In this document: one piece after another, positions 16,385 to 24,235 of the stretch
Position numbering within the stretch: position 1 is the stretch's first letter
Layout: each line of letters starts with the position of its first letter
Assembly (NCBI RefSeq): GCF_030009775.1
Contig: NZ_JASCTH010000026.1
Location: 1-64,000 of the forward strand
Reading direction: 5' to 3'
DNA length: 64,000 nt
From: Actinoplanes sandaracinus
GTDB lineage: Bacteria; Actinomycetota; Actinomycetes; Mycobacteriales; Micromonosporaceae
Notes under the pieces: model-generated
Told to the model about the DNA's origin: nothing
Seen by the model: the letters and a program-made list of their open reading frames with translations, nothing else
Databases searched by the model: none
Translations under genes and position numbers: made by a program

Positions 16385-16397
16385 ACTATATCGATAT
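16385..16397 (-). promoter_or_regulatory. promoter -10 overlapping an ATATCGATAT palindrome
   Basis: On the minus strand TATAGT (16385-16390) directly follows the 10-bp palindrome ATATCGATAT (16388-16397). This lies 34 bases upstream of the membrane protein start. A repressor bound to the palindrome would block the promoter. Confidence 0.4.
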
Positions 16398-16438
16398 GAT
16401 CAGCGATCCGCACCGGCGGCGCACGGGCGCCTCGTGGA

Positions 16439-16714
16439 TCAGAAGGCGTACGGGCCGAACCGGCCCCAGGCGACCACCACGGTCAGGATCAGCAGCACCA
16501 CGCTCGGCGCCATCGCCATCGCCTGCGTCTCGCCGCGGCGGGCGTGCACGACCGCGGCGCCGATCATGGCGAGGGCCAGGCCGGTGGCGGCCAGCGGCAC
16601 CAGCACCGGGGCGACGCCGGTCACCGCGGGCAGGATGAGGCCGATCGCACCCAGCGCCTCCGCGGCGCCGATCGCCTTCACCGCACCGGCGCTGAAGTCC
16701 TCGGTCCAGGTCAT
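16439..16714 (-). pseudogene. DoxX-like membrane protein, 5' truncated
   Basis: The 91 residues from MTWTEDFSAG carry the C-terminal membrane helices of the DoxX-like family (AIGAAEALGAIGLILPAV). Family members normally have an extra N-terminal membrane helix of 30-40 residues. Reading upstream, the codons LAAAG still look like the family and are then cut by an in-frame TAG (16730-16732). Beyond that lies the remnant of the divergent marR gene. I infer a deletion removed the 5' end. A short product from the ATG at 16714 could still be made. Confidence 0.6.
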
Positions 16715-16732
16715 GCCGGCGGCGGCCAGCTA

Positions 16733-17221
16733 TCTGAGCCACGCTGGCTGACCAGCGAAGAGCGTGCCACCTAGATGACCCTGATGGGCGTCATGATGCG
16801 CCTGCCCACCGCGCTCGACACACAGTTGCAGCGCGATTCCGGCCTCAGCCATTTCGAGTACGGCATCCTCGCCGGCCTCTCCGAGGCGCCGGAGCACACC
16901 CTGCGGATGAGCTCCCTCGCCATCCTCGCCGAGGGGTCCCTGGCCCGGCTCTCGCAGGCCGTCGGGCGCCTGGAGAAACGGGGCTGGGTGCGCCGCTCCC
17001 CCGACCCGGCGGACGGCCGCTACACCCTCGCGACGCTCACCGGCGACGGCTGGGACACCGTGGTCGCCGCGGCGCCCGGCCACGTCGAGAACGTGCGCGG
17101 CCTGATCTTCGACTCGCTCACCAAGGCACAGGTCAGGCAGTTGCACGAGATCGGCCGCCGGATCCTCGCCGCCGTCGACCCCGGCGGCGATTGCCCCACC
17201 TCGGCACGCCACACCCGATGA
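16733..17221 (+). pseudogene. MarR-family regulator with in-frame amber codon and lost start
   Basis: From 16775 the frame gives 148 residues of a normal MarR winged helix (LSHFEYGILAGLSEAPEHTL, then DPADGRYTLATLTGDGW). The family usually has an N-terminal helix rich in W, E and R before this. Upstream in the same frame the codons read SEPRWLTSEERAT and then TAG (16772-16774), where a Trp codon (TGG) is expected. No start codon fits upstream. Translation from the ATG at 16775 would lack the N-terminal dimer helix. Confidence 0.6.
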
Positions 17222-17265
17222 CCTCGGTCCGGCGGCCGTCCGCGGCGATGTGCTTGGCTTGCACG

Positions 17266-17883
17266 ATGACACATCCCTGGCTGACGCTGCCGGCGGCGCG
17301 GGTCGACGTGGCCGCCCGGACGATGCTCGGCTGGCGACTGACCGCGAACGGCGTGACCGTGCGGCTCACCGAGGTGGAGGCCTACAGCGGCCTCGGCACG
17401 GACCCGGCCAGTCACGCGCACCGTGGCGTCACCAACCGCAACGCGGTGATGTTCGGGCCGGCCGGGCGGCTCTACGTCTACCAGATCTACGGGATGTACC
17501 GGTGCCTGAACATCGTCTGCGGCGAGGAGGGCGTGGCCGCGGCCGTCCTGCTCCGGGCCGGCGAGGTGGTCGACGGCCTCGAGCTCGCCCGCGAGCGTCG
17601 TCCGGCCGCCGGGAGGGACCGCGACCTGGCGTCCGGGCCGGCCAAGCTGACGCAGGTGCTTGCGCTGGACTCGTCGGCCTACGGCACGTCGGTGGTCGAC
17701 GGGACCGGGCCGATGACGATGAGCCCGCCACGCGAGCCGGTGCCGGACGAGTTGATCGAGGCCGGCCCACGGGTGGGTGTGACCGCCGCGCACGACGTCG
17801 CCTGGCGCTTCTGGCTGAAAGGCGACCCGACGGTCAGCGTCTATCGCCGGCACACCCCGCGGCGCCGCACCAGGCCGGCCTGA
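17266..17883 (+). CDS. 3-methyladenine DNA glycosylase (AAG/Mpg family)
   Basis: This base-excision repair enzyme removes alkylated purines from DNA. The 205-residue protein shows the family core: the catalytic Glu in TEVEAYSG, DPASHAHRG, NAVMFGPAGRLYVYQIYGMY, and SGPAKLTQVLALD. The start at 17266 (MTHPWLTLP) fits the family; the ATG at 17248 is an alternative. It ends 10 bases from the convergent GNAT gene. Confidence 0.92.
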   Translation: MTHPWLTLPAARVDVAARTMLGWRLTANGVTVRLTEVEAYSGLGTDPASHAHRGVTNRNAVMFGPAGRLYVYQIYGMYRCLNIVCGEEGVAAAVLLRAGEVVDGLELARERRPAAGRDRDLASGPAKLTQVLALDSSAYGTSVVDGTGPMTMSPPREPVPDELIEAGPRVGVTAAHDVAWRFWLKGDPTVSVYRRHTPRRRTRPA

Positions 17884-17893
17884 CCGGGCGCCG

Positions 17894-18418
17894 CTATCGC
17901 GGTTCGACCGGAGGCTCGCACCCGTCGATCAGTTCACGCTGGACGATGGCGACGTCGTGCCAGGCGCCGTTCTTCCAGCCGATGCGCCGGTGCACTCCGA
18001 CCTGACGGAAGCCCAGCGCCGTGTGCAGCCCCATGCTCGCGTCGTTGGGCAGCGTCATCTTCGCCACCGCGACCCGGTAACCGCGGTCGATCAGCCTCGG
18101 CAGGAGCGCCTCGTAGAGGGCACGGCCCGCGCCGGTGCGCCGGCGCCCCGTCTCCAGATAGACGCTGACCTCACAGGACCAGCGATAGGCCGGACGGGCG
18201 GCGAACGGGCCGGCGTAGGCATAACCGATGGTCTCGCCGCCAGCCTCGGCCACCAGCCAGGCGTGTGACCGGACGGCCGCGCTGATCCGCGTGGCCATCT
18301 CCGCCGGTGTCGGCGGCTCGGTCTCGAAGGAGATGGCGGTGTCCAGCACGAACGGCCGGTAGATGGCCGCGCAGGCGGCGGCGTCACTCGGCTCGGCATC
18401 GCGGATCGTCGGCAGCAT
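17894..18418 (-). CDS. GNAT acetyltransferase, phosphinothricin acetyltransferase-like
   Basis: This 174-residue N-acetyltransferase is of the PAT/MddA type (IRDAEPSDAAACAAIYRPFV, then SCEVSVYLETGRRRTGAGRA, then MGLHTALGFRQVGVH). Family members acetylate phosphinothricin, methionine sulfoximine or related amino acids; the substrate here is not known. The ATG is 6 bases after TACTGT and there is no ribosome site. It is divergent from an XRE-cupin regulator with a shared 39-base promoter, so the two are probably co-regulated. Confidence 0.9.
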   Translation of the reverse strand: MLPTIRDAEPSDAAACAAIYRPFVLDTAISFETEPPTPAEMATRISAAVRSHAWLVAEAGGETIGYAYAGPFAARPAYRWSCEVSVYLETGRRRTGAGRALYEALLPRLIDRGYRVAVAKMTLPNDASMGLHTALGFRQVGVHRRIGWKNGAWHDVAIVQRELIDGCEPPVEPR

Positions 18419-18454
18419 GTCACTACAGTAGACGAGAACGGCCACTATAGTGAC
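18419..18454. promoter_or_regulatory. symmetric divergent leaderless promoters and operator for GNAT and XRE-cupin genes
   Basis: GTCACTA (18419-18425) and TAGTGAC (18448-18454) are perfect inverted arms, and each contains part of a -10. TACTGT (minus, 18425-18430) and TATAGT (plus, 18446-18451) each lie exactly 6 bases from the start codon on their strand. CACTATAGTG (18443-18452) is itself a 10-bp palindrome and CACTACAGTA (18421-18430) is a near copy. The XRE-cupin protein is the natural candidate to bind here. Confidence 0.65.
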
Positions 18455-18457
18455 ATC

Positions 18458-19027
18458 ATGACGGATCGTCTGACCGCTGATCTCGCCGCCACCGTGCGGG
18501 CCGCGCGCACCGACCTGAACCTCTCGGTGAACGCGCTTGCCGAGTCGTCCGGCGTCTCCCGGGCGATGATCGCGAAGATCGAGCGCGCCGAGGTGCAGCC
18601 GACCGCCGCGCTCCTGGGCCGGCTCAGCGCCGCGCTCGGCCTGACCCTCTCGGAGCTCTTCGCCCGGACCGAGGGCGCGACACCACGACTGGCGCGGCAT
18701 GCCGACCAGATCCTCTGGACCGACCCCAGGACCGGCTACCGGCGTCGTTCGGTGTCGCCGGCCGGCAGCCCGGTCCAACTGGTGGAGGTCGAACTGCCGG
18801 CCGGCGCGGAGGTGTCGTACCCGGCCGAGTCGTACGCGCTGGCGGATCATCAGATCTGGGTGCTGGCCGGCCGGCTGCGCTTCCGTGAGGGTGCGGTGGA
18901 TCACGAACTGGAGGCCGGGGACTGCCTGACCCTCGGCACACCCGCCCCCGGCACCTATCAGAACGTCACCGACCAGCCCTGCCGCTATCTGGTGGTGCTC
19001 AACCGGGGCCGAAACGGAACACCGTGA
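18458..19027 (+). CDS. XRE-cupin transcriptional regulator
   Basis: The 189-residue protein has an N-terminal helix-turn-helix (residues 8-65, LSVNALAESSGVSRAMIAKI) and a C-terminal cupin domain (about 105-180, HQIWVLAGRLRF, EAGDCLTLG). Such proteins sense small metabolites through the cupin. It is divergent from the GNAT gene and likely represses both. The mRNA appears leaderless. Its 3' end overlaps the convergent helR gene by 29 bases. Confidence 0.92.
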   Translation: MTDRLTADLAATVRAARTDLNLSVNALAESSGVSRAMIAKIERAEVQPTAALLGRLSAALGLTLSELFARTEGATPRLARHADQILWTDPRTGYRRRSVSPAGSPVQLVEVELPAGAEVSYPAESYALADHQIWVLAGRLRFREGAVDHELEAGDCLTLGTPAPGTYQNVTDQPCRYLVVLNRGRNGTP

Positions 19028-21230
19028 GGCGCTGGGTGGCGCGGGTCAGAGCCACGTAGAGGTCGCTGACGCCGCGCGGTGACTCGGCGCGGATCAGCTC
19101 CGGGTCGACCAGCACCACGGTGTCGAACTCCAGGCCCTTCGCCTGCGTGACGGTGAGCAGCACCGCCGGTTCCTCCAGGTCCTGCCCCAGGCCGGGGAGG
19201 GCGGCCGCGACCTTGGCCCGGCGCCCCCGCGGGACGATCACGGCGAGACTTCCGGCGCCCGCCTCCCCCACCAGCTCCGCGAGGCGAGCCGCGTCGCCGA
19301 CCTCCTCCCGCGGCTCGACGCCGGTGGAACGGACCGGGCGGGGCAGGTCGATCGGCGGGTCGGCGTCGGCGAGGAGACGGCCGGCGTACGCCATGATCTC
19401 GGCGGGCGTCCGGTAACTCACGGTCAGCTCGGCGAGGCGCCAGCGATCCGCGACGTACGGGGACAGCACCTGCCCCCACGACACGCACCCGCCGAGCGAA
19501 CCGGTCTGAGCCAGGTCGCCGACGACCGTCATGGACCGGCTCGGGCAGCGCCGCATCAGCAGCCGCCACGCCATCGGGCTGATCTCCTGCGCCTCGTCGA
19601 CGATCACGTGCCCGAACGCCCAGGAGCGGTCCGCCGCCGCGCGCTCGGCGGCCGGCAGCGACTCCCGGTCGGCGTACCGTTCGGCCAGCATCTCGGCCTC
19701 CATCACGTCCGCGACGTTCGGGATCTCCGCCTCGACGTCGTCCTCCGCCTCGTACGACTTGGAGCCGGCGCTGATGTCCAGGACGCCCTGGGCGTACTCC
19801 AGGCGTCTGCGCCGTCGCCGTTCCTCGCGGGCCCGCGCCGCCCGGTCGTCCTCGCCGAGCAGTTCCGCCGCCTCGTCCAGCAGCGGCACGTCGGCCGGGG
19901 TCCAGCCGCCGCCCGGCGCACGGCGCAGCTCGGCGCGGGTGGTCGTCGCGTACAGGCCGGTGAGGAACTCCTCCGGGGTGAGGACCGGCCACAGGTCGTC
20001 GAGGACCGCCCGCACCGCCGGATCGGCGGCCAGGTCGGCGCGGAGGTCGGCCAGGTCGGCGTCGTCGAGCACGTTGGGTGTTCCGGGCGCGTCGTCCTCG
20101 CCGAGCGGGTCGTCCCAGAACGGGTCGTCGCCGATCCGCTCGGCGATCTGGGCGGCCAGCACGTCCAGCACCCCGGCGACGAAGATCGGCCGGGCCAGGT
20201 TGTGCAACAGGCCGGAGTCGCGGGCCCGGCGCCGGGCCGGCTCGCAGTCGTACCGGTCGAGACGCAGGACGTGCCGATCCACCTCGATCTCGATCGGCGT
20301 CAGGGGCACCCGCTGCCGGTCCCGGAGACCCTGCACCAGGAAGTCCACCATCTCGGCCCGGCCCTTCACCTCGGCCACCTCCGCCGGCTCCGTCCGCCGG
20401 GCGACGACTCCGGGAAAGAGGTCGCCGGGCGTGGCCAGCAGCACACCGGTCTCGGCCAGTGACGGCAACACCTGGGAGATGTACCGCAGGAACGTCGGGT
20501 TCGGGCCGATGATCAGCACACCGCGGGCACTGAGCTGTTCCCGGTAGGTGTAGAGCAGGTAGGCGGCCCGGTGCAGGGCGACCGCGGTCTTGCCGGTGCC
20601 GGGGCCGCCCTGCACCACGAGCACGCCGCCGGCCGCGGAACGGATCACCCGGTCCTGCTCCGCCTGGATCGTCTCGACGATGTCGCGCATCCGGCCGGTG
20701 CGGTGCGTGTCGAGGGCGGCGATCAGCGCGGCCTCGCCCACCAGCGGCCCGCCGGCGGCGGCCGCGGCGGCGTCCGCGCCGAGGATCTCGTCGTCCAGGC
20801 CGGTGACGGTACGGCCGCGGGTGCGGATATGACGGCGGCGGCTGATGCCGTACGAGGTGACGGCCGTCGCCACGTAGAAGGGCCGGGCCGCCGCCGCGCG
20901 CCAGTCGACCAGCAGCGGCCGCTCGGGGTCGTGGATGCCGATCCGGCCGATGTGCAGCGGAGCGCCGTCGCACGGGTCGAGCCGGCCGAAGCAGAGACCC
21001 TGCTCGACGGCCTCGTAACGGGCGAGGCGTTCGGCGTAGCCGCGGGCGGCGGTGTCCCGCTGGGACCGCGCCTGCGGGGTGCCGCCGGCCTGGCGCCACT
21101 GGCCGGCGAGGTGGTCGCGCACCCGGTCGCGCATCTCGTCGAGCCGGTGGTAGAGCATCGTGACGTGGTCCTGCTCCTCCGCGAACGCCGCCGAGGAATC
21201 CGTCGCCGAAAAGCTTGACAGACTTGACAC
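18999..21230 (-). CDS. helR: HelD/HelR-family RNA polymerase recycling ATPase
   Basis: This UvrD-like superfamily 1 ATPase removes stalled or rifampicin-bound RNA polymerase from DNA. It has about 743 residues: an N-terminal coiled arm (EEQDHVTMLYHRLDEMRD), P-loop GGPGTGKTAVALHR, Walker B VIVDEAQEISPMAW, and C-terminal helicase motifs (VTQAKGLEFDTVVLVDPE, YVALTRATQRL). I place the start at the GTG at 21230, 5 bases after a GGGGGG site; longer frames upstream look non-coding. In relatives HelR gives some rifampicin tolerance. No rifampicin-associated element was found upstream. Confidence 0.88.
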   Translation of the reverse strand: MSSLSSFSATDSSAAFAEEQDHVTMLYHRLDEMRDRVRDHLAGQWRQAGGTPQARSQRDTAARGYAERLARYEAVEQGLCFGRLDPCDGAPLHIGRIGIHDPERPLLVDWRAAAARPFYVATAVTSYGISRRRHIRTRGRTVTGLDDEILGADAAAAAAGGPLVGEAALIAALDTHRTGRMRDIVETIQAEQDRVIRSAAGGVLVVQGGPGTGKTAVALHRAAYLLYTYREQLSARGVLIIGPNPTFLRYISQVLPSLAETGVLLATPGDLFPGVVARRTEPAEVAEVKGRAEMVDFLVQGLRDRQRVPLTPIEIEVDRHVLRLDRYDCEPARRRARDSGLLHNLARPIFVAGVLDVLAAQIAERIGDDPFWDDPLGEDDAPGTPNVLDDADLADLRADLAADPAVRAVLDDLWPVLTPEEFLTGLYATTTRAELRRAPGGGWTPADVPLLDEAAELLGEDDRAARAREERRRRRRLEYAQGVLDISAGSKSYEAEDDVEAEIPNVADVMEAEMLAERYADRESLPAAERAAADRSWAFGHVIVDEAQEISPMAWRLLMRRCPSRSMTVVGDLAQTGSLGGCVSWGQVLSPYVADRWRLAELTVSYRTPAEIMAYAGRLLADADPPIDLPRPVRSTGVEPREEVGDAARLAELVGEAGAGSLAVIVPRGRRAKVAAALPGLGQDLEEPAVLLTVTQAKGLEFDTVVLVDPELIRAESPRGVSDLYVALTRATQRLTVFRFGPG

Positions 21231-21426
21231 CCTGCCCCCCAGGCCGTATTCTGATAGTGGTTCTTTCCGTCCGCGCCGAGAAAATCGCGCGGAGAACCCA
21301 GAGTACGCCTTCAGTGCGTGGCTCTCCATACGGCAGTGCCGGGAAACCTCTCGTTTCAACAGCGGCGCGGGCGTGGGCGGGTGCCCGCCATCACGCCCTT
21401 GAATATCGCCTGCCGGCGGGCCGGAG

Positions 21427-21894
21427 TCACCAGGGGACGACGGAGCGCCAATTCTGGCCGGCGGCCCCGGTGCAGTCACGGAGACGCACCTTGCCCACGC
21501 CTGACTCGTCGACCGACAGTTCGGTGACACACCGCCCCTTCTGCCCGCCGGCCTGCAGCGTGGTGGCGAACGACCAACTCTGCGCGGGCTGGTAGGAACA
21601 GGCCGCCACCAGCACCTTGGAGCCGATGGCGTTTGGCTCGACGCAGTTCTCACCGTGGGTGAAATGACCCTCGCTGGTCTGGTAGAAGTCCTGCGCCTTG
21701 TTCCCGCGATCACACACGGTCGTGTGCAGGACCGTGCCGGCCGGACCGCCGGTCAGACAGCGGGCCGGGTTCACCTGCGTGACGATCCAGCCCTGGTGCA
21801 ACGGCGGCGGCCCGGGCGCCGCGGCCGCCGGGGGCGGCGCGCCCAGCAGCAGGACGGCGAACAGCAGCGGAGCGAGGACGGCGCGGGTGAGCAT
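21427..21894 (-). CDS. secreted ricin-B-like (RICIN) lectin-domain protein
   Basis: The 155-residue protein has a signal peptide (about 1-28, LAPLLFAVLLLGAPPPAAAA) and then a beta-trefoil-like domain. That domain has two disulfide-type cysteine pairs and Q.W motifs (QSWSF and QNWRS). It is probably exported and could bind a polysaccharide. The ATG at 21894 is preceded by TACAGT with 6 bases between, so it is likely leaderless. Confidence 0.75.
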   Translation of the reverse strand: MLTRAVLAPLLFAVLLLGAPPPAAAAPGPPPLHQGWIVTQVNPARCLTGGPAGTVLHTTVCDRGNKAQDFYQTSEGHFTHGENCVEPNAIGSKVLVAACSYQPAQSWSFATTLQAGGQKGRCVTELSVDESGVGKVRLRDCTGAAGQNWRSVVPW

Positions 21895-21900
21895 CCCCTG

Positions 21901-21906
21901 ACTGTA
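21901..21906 (-). promoter_or_regulatory. -10 element of a leaderless promoter
   Basis: TACAGT on the minus strand is followed by 6 bases and then the ATG of the RICIN-domain gene. Confidence 0.5.
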
Positions 21907-22027
21907 GGAACGGCGAGCGGGCGGCGCGGGCGATTCGCTCAGATCGGCGCGCCCGTGGCCCACGGTTCACCGGTGCCGATCTCCACCAGATCGGGGTGAA
22001 ACCACCCCAGGGCGCACAGCGGGACAT

Positions 22028-22033
22028 TAGCGT
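22028..22033 (+). promoter_or_regulatory. -10 element of a leaderless promoter
   Basis: TAGCGT is followed by 6 bases and then the GTG at 22040 of the membrane protein gene. This spacing decides for that GTG over the ATG at 22043. Confidence 0.5.
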
Positions 22034-22039
22034 CTGGCA

Positions 22040-22558
22040 GTGATGATCACGCAACGCGGCCTCATGGGTCTGAGCCTGGTGTGCGGGGCCGGCGTCCTGT
22101 GGTCGGCCGGGCTCATCGTGGCCCTCGCCGCCGGGGCACGACCGGTGATCACCGCGATCGCGGTGGGGTTCTCCGCACTCCTGACCGTCCCGGGCTTCGC
22201 CGCCGGGATCCTGGCGAACCGGCGCGGCTATCAGACGCGGCAGCCGCGCCGGCTGTGGAGGCTCGCCTCCTGGGTGCCTCCGCACGTGCCGGTGTGGGCG
22301 GCGGTCGTCGCGGCGCTGGCGTTCTTCGGGTTCTGGCTGGCGCTGGTGCTCGCGTTCCTGGCGCTGGACGGGACACCACAGCGGCGCGGCGACGAGTACG
22401 TGCTGGTCGACCACGAGCGGGAAGTGGTGATCGACCAGGCCGCCTACGCCCGGCAGGTCGATCACGAGACCCAGATCTCGCTGGCCGTGCTGGGGGCGTT
22501 CGCGGTCGGCGGCGCGTTCCTCTGCGCGGCCCGCGCCACCGATCACGAAGAGGGCTGA
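22040..22558 (+). CDS. small membrane protein of unknown function
   Basis: The 172-residue protein has four hydrophobic helices (about 8-30, 33-55, 80-105, 145-165). Between the third and fourth is a charged loop (YVLVDHEREVVIDQAAYARQ). No family was recognised. The start codon is GTG 6 bases after TAGCGT, so it is likely leaderless. It stands 59 bases before the decarboxylase gene, which has its own -10. Confidence 0.7.
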   Translation: MMITQRGLMGLSLVCGAGVLWSAGLIVALAAGARPVITAIAVGFSALLTVPGFAAGILANRRGYQTRQPRRLWRLASWVPPHVPVWAAVVAALAFFGFWLALVLAFLALDGTPQRRGDEYVLVDHEREVVIDQAAYARQVDHETQISLAVLGAFAVGGAFLCAARATDHEEG

Positions 22559-22605
22559 CCGGGGGCGGGGCCGAAATCCGACCGGCGGCGGTGACCAGCC
22601 GGGCT

Positions 22606-22611
22606 TACGGT
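22606..22611 (+). promoter_or_regulatory. -10 element of a leaderless promoter
   Basis: TACGGT is followed by 6 bases and then the ATG at 22618 of the PLP-dependent decarboxylase gene. Confidence 0.55.
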
Positions 22612-22617
22612 GAGCCG

Positions 22618-24048
22618 ATGGGCGACGAGTTCGACGAGGTGCTGACCCGGACGGCGGAGATCGCCGTCGACTGGCTGGACGGCCTGGACCGGCGTCCGGT
22701 CGGCGAGACGGTGACCCTGGCCGAGCTACGCGAGCGGCTCGGGCTGCCGCTGCCGGACGAACCGGTGCACCCGCTCACCGTGATCGAGGAACTCGCCCGG
22801 GCCGCCGAACCCGGCCTGGTGGCGATTCCGTCCGGGCGCTACTTCGGATTCGTCATCGGCGGCGGACTGCCGGCCGCGGTCGCCGCCGACTGGCTCACCA
22901 CGGTCTGGGACCAGAACGCCGGGCTGTACGCCTGCGGACCGGCCGCGTCGGTCGCCGAGGAGGTGGCCGGCGAGTGGCTCCGGGACCTGTTCGGCTTCCC
23001 GGCCGGCAGTTCGTACGCGTTCGTCCCCGGCTGCCAGACCGCCCACCTCACCTGCCTGGCCGCGGCCCGGCACGCGATGCTGCGCCGGGCCGGGTGGAAC
23101 GTGGAGGAGGACGGGCTGGCCGGGGCGCCACGGTTGCGGATCGTGGTGAGCGCCCGGCGGCACGCCACCATCGACCGGGCGCTGCGGCTGCTCGGGTTCG
23201 GCACGTCGACGCTGACCGTGGTGCCGGCCGACGGGCCGGGGCGGATGGACGTGGCCGCGCTGCGGGAGGTGCTGGCCGACCGAGTCCCGGCGATCGTCTG
23301 CGCGCAGGCCGGCGAGGTGAACACCGGCGCGTTCGACGATCTGACGGCGATCGCCGACCTGACCGAGGCGGCCGGGGCGTGGCTGCACATCGACGGCGCG
23401 TTCGGGCTGTGGGTTCTGGCCAGCCCGGCGCTGCGGCACCTGGCGGCGGGCGCGGAACGGGCCGACTCGTGGGCGCTGGACGCGCACAAGTGGCTGAACG
23501 TGCCGTACGACAGCGGCATCGCCTTCTGCGCCCACCCGGAGCCGCACCGGGCCGCGGTCAGCGTGACCGCCGACTATCTGGTGCAGGGAGGCGAGGGCGA
23601 CCCCCGGGATCCGATCGACTGGACGCCCGGCTTCTCCCGCCGGGCCCGCGGCTTCCCGGTCTACGCCGCGCTGCGGTCGCTGGGCCGCCGGGGCCTCGCC
23701 GACCTGGTGCAGCGCTGCTGCGCGCACGCCCGCACGTTCGCCGAGGGCCTGGCCGGGCTGCGCGGCTGCGAGGTGATCGGCGAAGTGGTGATCAACCAGG
23801 TGCTGTTCCGCTTCGGTGACGACGCCACGACCGACCGGGTGCTGCGGCACGTGGTCGACAGCGGGGAGGCCTGGCTGAGCGGGACGACCGCGGGCGGGCG
23901 CCGGGCGATCCGGCTGTCGGTGTGCAACTGGCGTACCGGCGAGGAGGACGTCCGGCGCACCCTGGCCGCCTTCCGGCAAGCGGTCGACGCGAGTGGAACG
24001 CCGCCGTCGCGAGCCGGGCCGCCACCGTCCGGCCGGCTGCCACGGTGA
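22618..24048 (+). CDS. PLP-dependent group II decarboxylase (aromatic amino acid/glutamate-type)
   Basis: The 476-residue fold-type I PLP enzyme belongs to the DDC/GAD family. It shows the cofactor aspartate region (WLHIDGAFGLW) and the catalytic lysine in DSWALDAHKWLNVPYD. The N-terminal half has the substrate-entry segment (SGRYFGFVIGGGLPAAVAAD). The family removes CO2 from an amino acid to give an amine, or sometimes catalyses oxidative deamination; the substrate here is unknown. The ATG at 22618 is well supported by a leaderless -10; the longer frame upstream is a shadow of the previous gene. Confidence 0.88.
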   Translation: MGDEFDEVLTRTAEIAVDWLDGLDRRPVGETVTLAELRERLGLPLPDEPVHPLTVIEELARAAEPGLVAIPSGRYFGFVIGGGLPAAVAADWLTTVWDQNAGLYACGPAASVAEEVAGEWLRDLFGFPAGSSYAFVPGCQTAHLTCLAAARHAMLRRAGWNVEEDGLAGAPRLRIVVSARRHATIDRALRLLGFGTSTLTVVPADGPGRMDVAALREVLADRVPAIVCAQAGEVNTGAFDDLTAIADLTEAAGAWLHIDGAFGLWVLASPALRHLAAGAERADSWALDAHKWLNVPYDSGIAFCAHPEPHRAAVSVTADYLVQGGEGDPRDPIDWTPGFSRRARGFPVYAALRSLGRRGLADLVQRCCAHARTFAEGLAGLRGCEVIGEVVINQVLFRFGDDATTDRVLRHVVDSGEAWLSGTTAGGRRAIRLSVCNWRTGEEDVRRTLAAFRQAVDASGTPPSRAGPPPSGRLPR

Positions 24049-24223
24049 CACGGGCCCGTGCGCGGGAGCCGGTGACAGCACGGTGCGGGCCCGGCGATTC
24101 GGGCCCGGGCGATTCGGGCCGGCACCGGCTAACGTCGGAGTCTCGCGCGGGTGGCCGCCGAGGGGGAGGCCACCCGCGGGCCGCTGACCACAGGTTCGCG
24201 GGCCGGCGCTGGCGGGCGGCATC

Positions 24224-24229
24224 TACCGT
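24224..24229 (+). promoter_or_regulatory. -10 element of a leaderless promoter
   Basis: TACCGT is followed by 6 bases and then the GTG at 24236. Confidence 0.55.
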
Positions 24230-24235
24230 GGGCCG

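Noticed and set aside
21231..21713. Longer helR start upstream of 21230
   Set aside because: The added residues overlap the lectin-like gene on the same strand and do not resemble HelD/HelR; the GTG at 21230 has a G-rich ribosome site.
22081..22617. N-terminal extension of the PLP decarboxylase frame
   Set aside because: The extra sequence is an out-of-frame reading of the preceding membrane protein gene; a leaderless -10 sets the start at 22618.
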